From the NCBI GenBank assembly GCA_003694225.1, contig RFKT01000171.1:1-7758 (forward strand): DNA of 7,758 nucleotides, given 5' to 3'. Position 1 is the stretch's first letter. Each line of letters opens with the position of its first letter. Position numbers and translations under genes: made by a program. The notes beneath the pieces were generated by a model, which was not told the DNA's origin, did no database searches, and saw only the letters and a program-made list of their open reading frames with translations. Of this stretch, positions 5,267 to 7,758 are shown piece after piece. Source of the stretch: Candidatus Dadabacteria bacterium. GTDB taxonomy: Bacteria; Bdellovibrionota_C; UBA2361; J135.

Positions 5267-6970
5267 ATGAGAATTGTTGGAATCTGCGCCGGAGGGCACG
5301 ATACAAGCGCCGCACTGGTTGAAAATGGAGAGGTCTCCTTTGCTATCACTGAAGAGAGGCTTGACCGTGTGAAGCACTCAAAGGCCTTTCCTTGGCTTAG
5401 TATACAGGCCTGTTTGGATTTTGGAGGGCTTAAACCCTCCGATATAGATGCCTTTGTCTTTGGATGGAACTTTGAGAGGTTTGTAAAAGAGCTATATTTA
5501 AAGCCAGCCCTGCGGGATATAAGCCATTTTGAGTATATTAGGCGGGACAGCCGAAAGCTTGATGACTTTCTTCACTTTGAAGACCATGTTAGAGAACGTC
5601 TTAACTACCAAGGGGTTATTGAGCACTTCAACCACCATGATTGCCACATAGCTTATGCATTTCATACTAGCGGTTTTAGCGAAGCTAATTTTTTAAGTAT
5701 TGACGGCTACGGTGAAAAGGAAACAACGGTAGTTGGCCATGCTGAGAGGGGTTCTAAAGAGATCTTTGATGTGCATAATTTTCCCAACTCTCTCGGTCTG
5801 GCCTATGCCGCACTTACCCATTACTTGGGCTTTAAGCACCACTGCGATGAAGGTATTGTCATGGGACTGGCAAGTTATGGGGATCCAAAGGCCACAGCTC
5901 CGGGCACAGGCAGAAGCTATGAATCTATCTTTGATGAGATTATCCAAGTGGATGAAAGCGGCAGATTCCAGATTAATTACGAATGGCTTACCCTTGGGCT
6001 TATGAAAGGCAGATGGGTTACGGAAAAAATGGTTGAGACGTTCGGATCTATACGGAAACCTGACAGCGAATTAACTCAGCACCATATGAATATAGCAGCT
6101 GCCCTTCAGAGACAGGTGGAGCGGGCAGTCCTTTCTCTTTCCAAAGCCGCATACGATCGCGTTCAGTGCAGCAACATCTGCCTTAGCGGGGGAGTAGCCC
6201 TTAACTGCGTTGCAAACACGAAACTTCTCCTTTCAGGACCCTATAAAGACGTGTATATTCCTTCAGCTCCCGGAGATAATGGTGTTGCCGTAGGGGCAGC
6301 CATTCTGGCTTATTTAAAGCGCAACCCGGGATCGCAGATTAGCAGTTTGCGTGAAGTCATAGGGCTTGGGCCTGTTTACAGTGATAAAGAGATATTGTCC
6401 GCCATTGAGACGGCAGGCCTTCAGGCTGAGCGTCCTCAAGATCTCGTCTCTCAAGTTGCCAGCCTTTTAGTGGATGGCAAGATAGTCGGTTGGTACCAAG
6501 GCAGAAGCGAGTTTGGCCCTAGAGCATTAGGGAGAAGAAGCATTCTTACACGCCCCTTTCCTGCAGAGATGAAGGATTACCTTAATGCTAAGGTGAAATT
6601 CAGGGAATACTTTAGGCCGTTTGCCCCTGTGGTATTGGAGGAAAAGGCAGGGGAATACTTCCAAATGGATATAAAATCGCCGTATATGATGCACGCCTTT
6701 CCCGTTAAAGAGACCGTAAAGAATAGCATAGCCGCCACTGTGCATGTCGATGGCACATGCAGGGTACAGACTGTCTCTAGGGATTCGCTGCCTCAGTTTT
6801 ACGCCTTGATAGAGGAGTTTGAAAAGCAAACCGGCATCCCAGTGATTTTAAACACTTCATTTAACATTAAGGGACAGCCGATAGTTGAAACGCCGCTTGA
6901 GGCAGTTAGGACATTCCAAAAGACTAACATTGACGCACTTGTCTTAGAGGGATACCTTATTAAGAAATAA
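5267..6970 (+). CDS. NodU/CmcH/TobZ-family O-carbamoyltransferase
   Basis: This complete 567-residue protein has the usual family length and transfers a carbamoyl group from carbamoyl phosphate, via carbamoyl-adenylate, to a sugar or similar hydroxyl. The N-terminal Kae1-like part (about 1-360) begins MRIVGICAGGHDTSAALV-like, with His11 in GHD. It has HHDCHIAYAF with His123 and His127 four apart, IDGYGE with Asp146, LSGGVALNC (306-314) and APGDNGVAVGAA (334-345) with Asp337. By analogy with TobZ, His123, His127 and Asp337 would bind the metal ion. The C-terminal YrdC-like part (about 365-567) contains GWYQGRSEFGPRALGRRSIL (407-426), YFRPFAP (448-454) and LNTSFNIKGQP (528-538). All expected residues appear present. 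The start matches the family N-terminus, but no good Shine-Dalgarno precedes it; AAAGG at 5245-5249 is 17 bases away. The acceptor is probably a glycan sugar made by this locus (inference). Confidence 0.95.
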   Translation: MRIVGICAGGHDTSAALVENGEVSFAITEERLDRVKHSKAFPWLSIQACLDFGGLKPSDIDAFVFGWNFERFVKELYLKPALRDISHFEYIRRDSRKLDDFLHFEDHVRERLNYQGVIEHFNHHDCHIAYAFHTSGFSEANFLSIDGYGEKETTVVGHAERGSKEIFDVHNFPNSLGLAYAALTHYLGFKHHCDEGIVMGLASYGDPKATAPGTGRSYESIFDEIIQVDESGRFQINYEWLTLGLMKGRWVTEKMVETFGSIRKPDSELTQHHMNIAAALQRQVERAVLSLSKAAYDRVQCSNICLSGGVALNCVANTKLLLSGPYKDVYIPSAPGDNGVAVGAAILAYLKRNPGSQISSLREVIGLGPVYSDKEILSAIETAGLQAERPQDLVSQVASLLVDGKIVGWYQGRSEFGPRALGRRSILTRPFPAEMKDYLNAKVKFREYFRPFAPVVLEEKAGEYFQMDIKSPYMMHAFPVKETVKNSIAATVHVDGTCRVQTVSRDSLPQFYALIEEFEKQTGIPVILNTSFNIKGQPIVETPLEAVRTFQKTNIDALVLEGYLIKK

Positions 6971-6981
6971 AGGGATTAAGC

Positions 6982-7758
6982 ATGTTCAGACTATTTAAAT
7001 TTAGAAGTGGCGCTAAAAAACAGGATGACCTGTTGGGGAAAGCTCACCGTGTGATGCAGTCAAGCATTAAGGTTGATTTTGATTTTAAGTCTTATGCAGA
7101 ACGACATATATTTAACAGGCTGAGCCAAAATTCAGAGTACGGTTTCTATTACTATCCCTATGGATACCTCTTCCGCTATCCCAAGTGGGGAACGATCAAT
7201 GAAATGGGCTTTCGTATGGAAGAAAATACCTACGAAATAAGGGAGAAGTATCCGGATCACTATGTAATAGCTGTATTTGGAGGATCTACGGGCTTTAGCA
7301 TCTTAGTTCCTGACGATAAGACCTTCTCCAATCAGCTTGAGCTGTTGCTCAACGAAGACAACAAGCTCTGCGAAAGGGTTGGAAAGCAGTTTAAGGTCGT
7401 AAATCTATCCCATCCGGGCAATATGCTGTTAAATCAGATAATCAGCTATATAATTTTTTGCGAGCAGATTAAGCCTGATATGGTAATCTCTCACAATGGC
7501 GCTAATGATCTATGCACCCTGCAGATGAATGATCGCAACTTGGTAGAGAATTATAATCTGGGCTACTGTGATGTTTTAGAAGCATGGGGCAGAAAGATTC
7601 ACGATGCATATGATGTAGAGATTGATTATCTCTATGCGGATCCCGGCTCTCCTGACTTTAAGCCTGCAAAGCCACGGAACAAACCGGAGTCCGTTGTTAA
7701 GGCTTATCACACCCGGGTAACTCAGTTTGCCTCTTTGGTCTTAAATGATGGAAGAAAA
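6982..7758 (+). CDS. SGNH/GDSL-like hydrolase or acyltransferase (5' part)
   Basis: This frame starts with ATG at 6982, after AAAGGG (6969-6974) at good spacing, and stays open for 259 codons to the right edge, so the C-terminus is missing. Reading it gives SGNH-type blocks. VFGGSTGF (98-105) supplies the nucleophile Ser102, SHPGNML (143-149) with Gly146 resembles block II, and SHNGANDL (170-177) with Asn175 resembles block III, which normally forms the oxyanion hole. The DxxH block that gives the catalytic His should lie beyond the window. The N-terminus (MFRLFKFRSGAKK) is basic, without a clear signal peptide or membrane helix, followed by an aromatic-rich stretch (53-69, GFYYYPYGYLFRYPKWG). 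Such proteins de-acylate or acylate carbohydrates. It lies 11 bases after the carbamoyltransferase gene, so the two are almost surely cotranscribed. Esterase and O-acetyltransferase cannot be told apart here. Confidence 0.78.
   Translation, partial: MFRLFKFRSGAKKQDDLLGKAHRVMQSSIKVDFDFKSYAERHIFNRLSQNSEYGFYYYPYGYLFRYPKWGTINEMGFRMEENTYEIREKYPDHYVIAVFGGSTGFSILVPDDKTFSNQLELLLNEDNKLCERVGKQFKVVNLSHPGNMLLNQIISYIIFCEQIKPDMVISHNGANDLCTLQMNDRNLVENYNLGYCDVLEAWGRKIHDAYDVEIDYLYADPGSPDFKPAKPRNKPESVVKAYHTRVTQFASLVLNDGRK

Noticed and set aside
5733..6005. 90-codon plus-strand frame inside the carbamoyltransferase
   Set aside because: It is an out-of-frame shadow of a clear gene and lacks a credible ribosome-binding site.
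6527..6829. 100-codon minus-strand reading frame inside the carbamoyltransferase
   Set aside because: It lies fully inside a well-supported gene with conserved motifs, and its translation shows no recognisable domain.

Overview
The window carries nine co-oriented genes (all + strand), packed in the way typical of a bacterial surface-polysaccharide (O-antigen, capsule or exopolysaccharide) or glycosylated natural-product locus. Both ends cut through genes: the left edge lies inside a split transketolase and the right edge inside an SGNH-type hydrolase. The organism cannot be named from this stretch. AGG, ATA, AAG and CTT codons are frequent and base composition looks moderately AT-rich (an impression, not a count). 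Shine-Dalgarno sites and ATGA overlaps show bacterial-style operons. No mobile elements, tRNA, rRNA or CRISPR were seen.

Left block (2-2892): the tail of transketolase subunit N and a complete transketolase subunit C overlap by four bases. They are followed by a HAD-superfamily phosphatase and an aminoglycoside/choline-kinase-fold phosphotransferase. A two-subunit ThDP enzyme followed by a phosphatase and a small-molecule kinase suggests that an unusual ketose or other rearranged sugar is made and its phosphate state adjusted.

Middle block (2976-5096): after an 83-base gap with a possible promoter come a class I SAM-dependent methyltransferase, an RmlD-like SDR (nucleotide-sugar reductase/epimerase type) and a WbuC-family cupin. 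These three overlap one another (4 bases, then 17 bases), so they are probably translationally coupled. The cupin starts with TTG, fixed by a strong GGAGG site.

Right block (5267-7758): after a 170-base gap that may hold a promoter and has an unusually poor ribosome-binding site come a complete NodU/CmcH/TobZ-type O-carbamoyltransferase and the first 259 residues of an SGNH/GDSL-like hydrolase or acyltransferase.

Taken together, the genes fit the making of a modified sugar (transketolase, phosphatase, kinase, reductase) and its decoration by O-methyl, O-carbamoyl and perhaps O-acyl groups. No glycosyltransferase, polymerase, flippase or nucleotidyltransferase is in view, so the polymer and the actual substrates are inference only. 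No clearly undescribed system is visible. The most interesting points are the transketolase-HAD-kinase cassette and the non-canonical residues in the kinase and the SDR.
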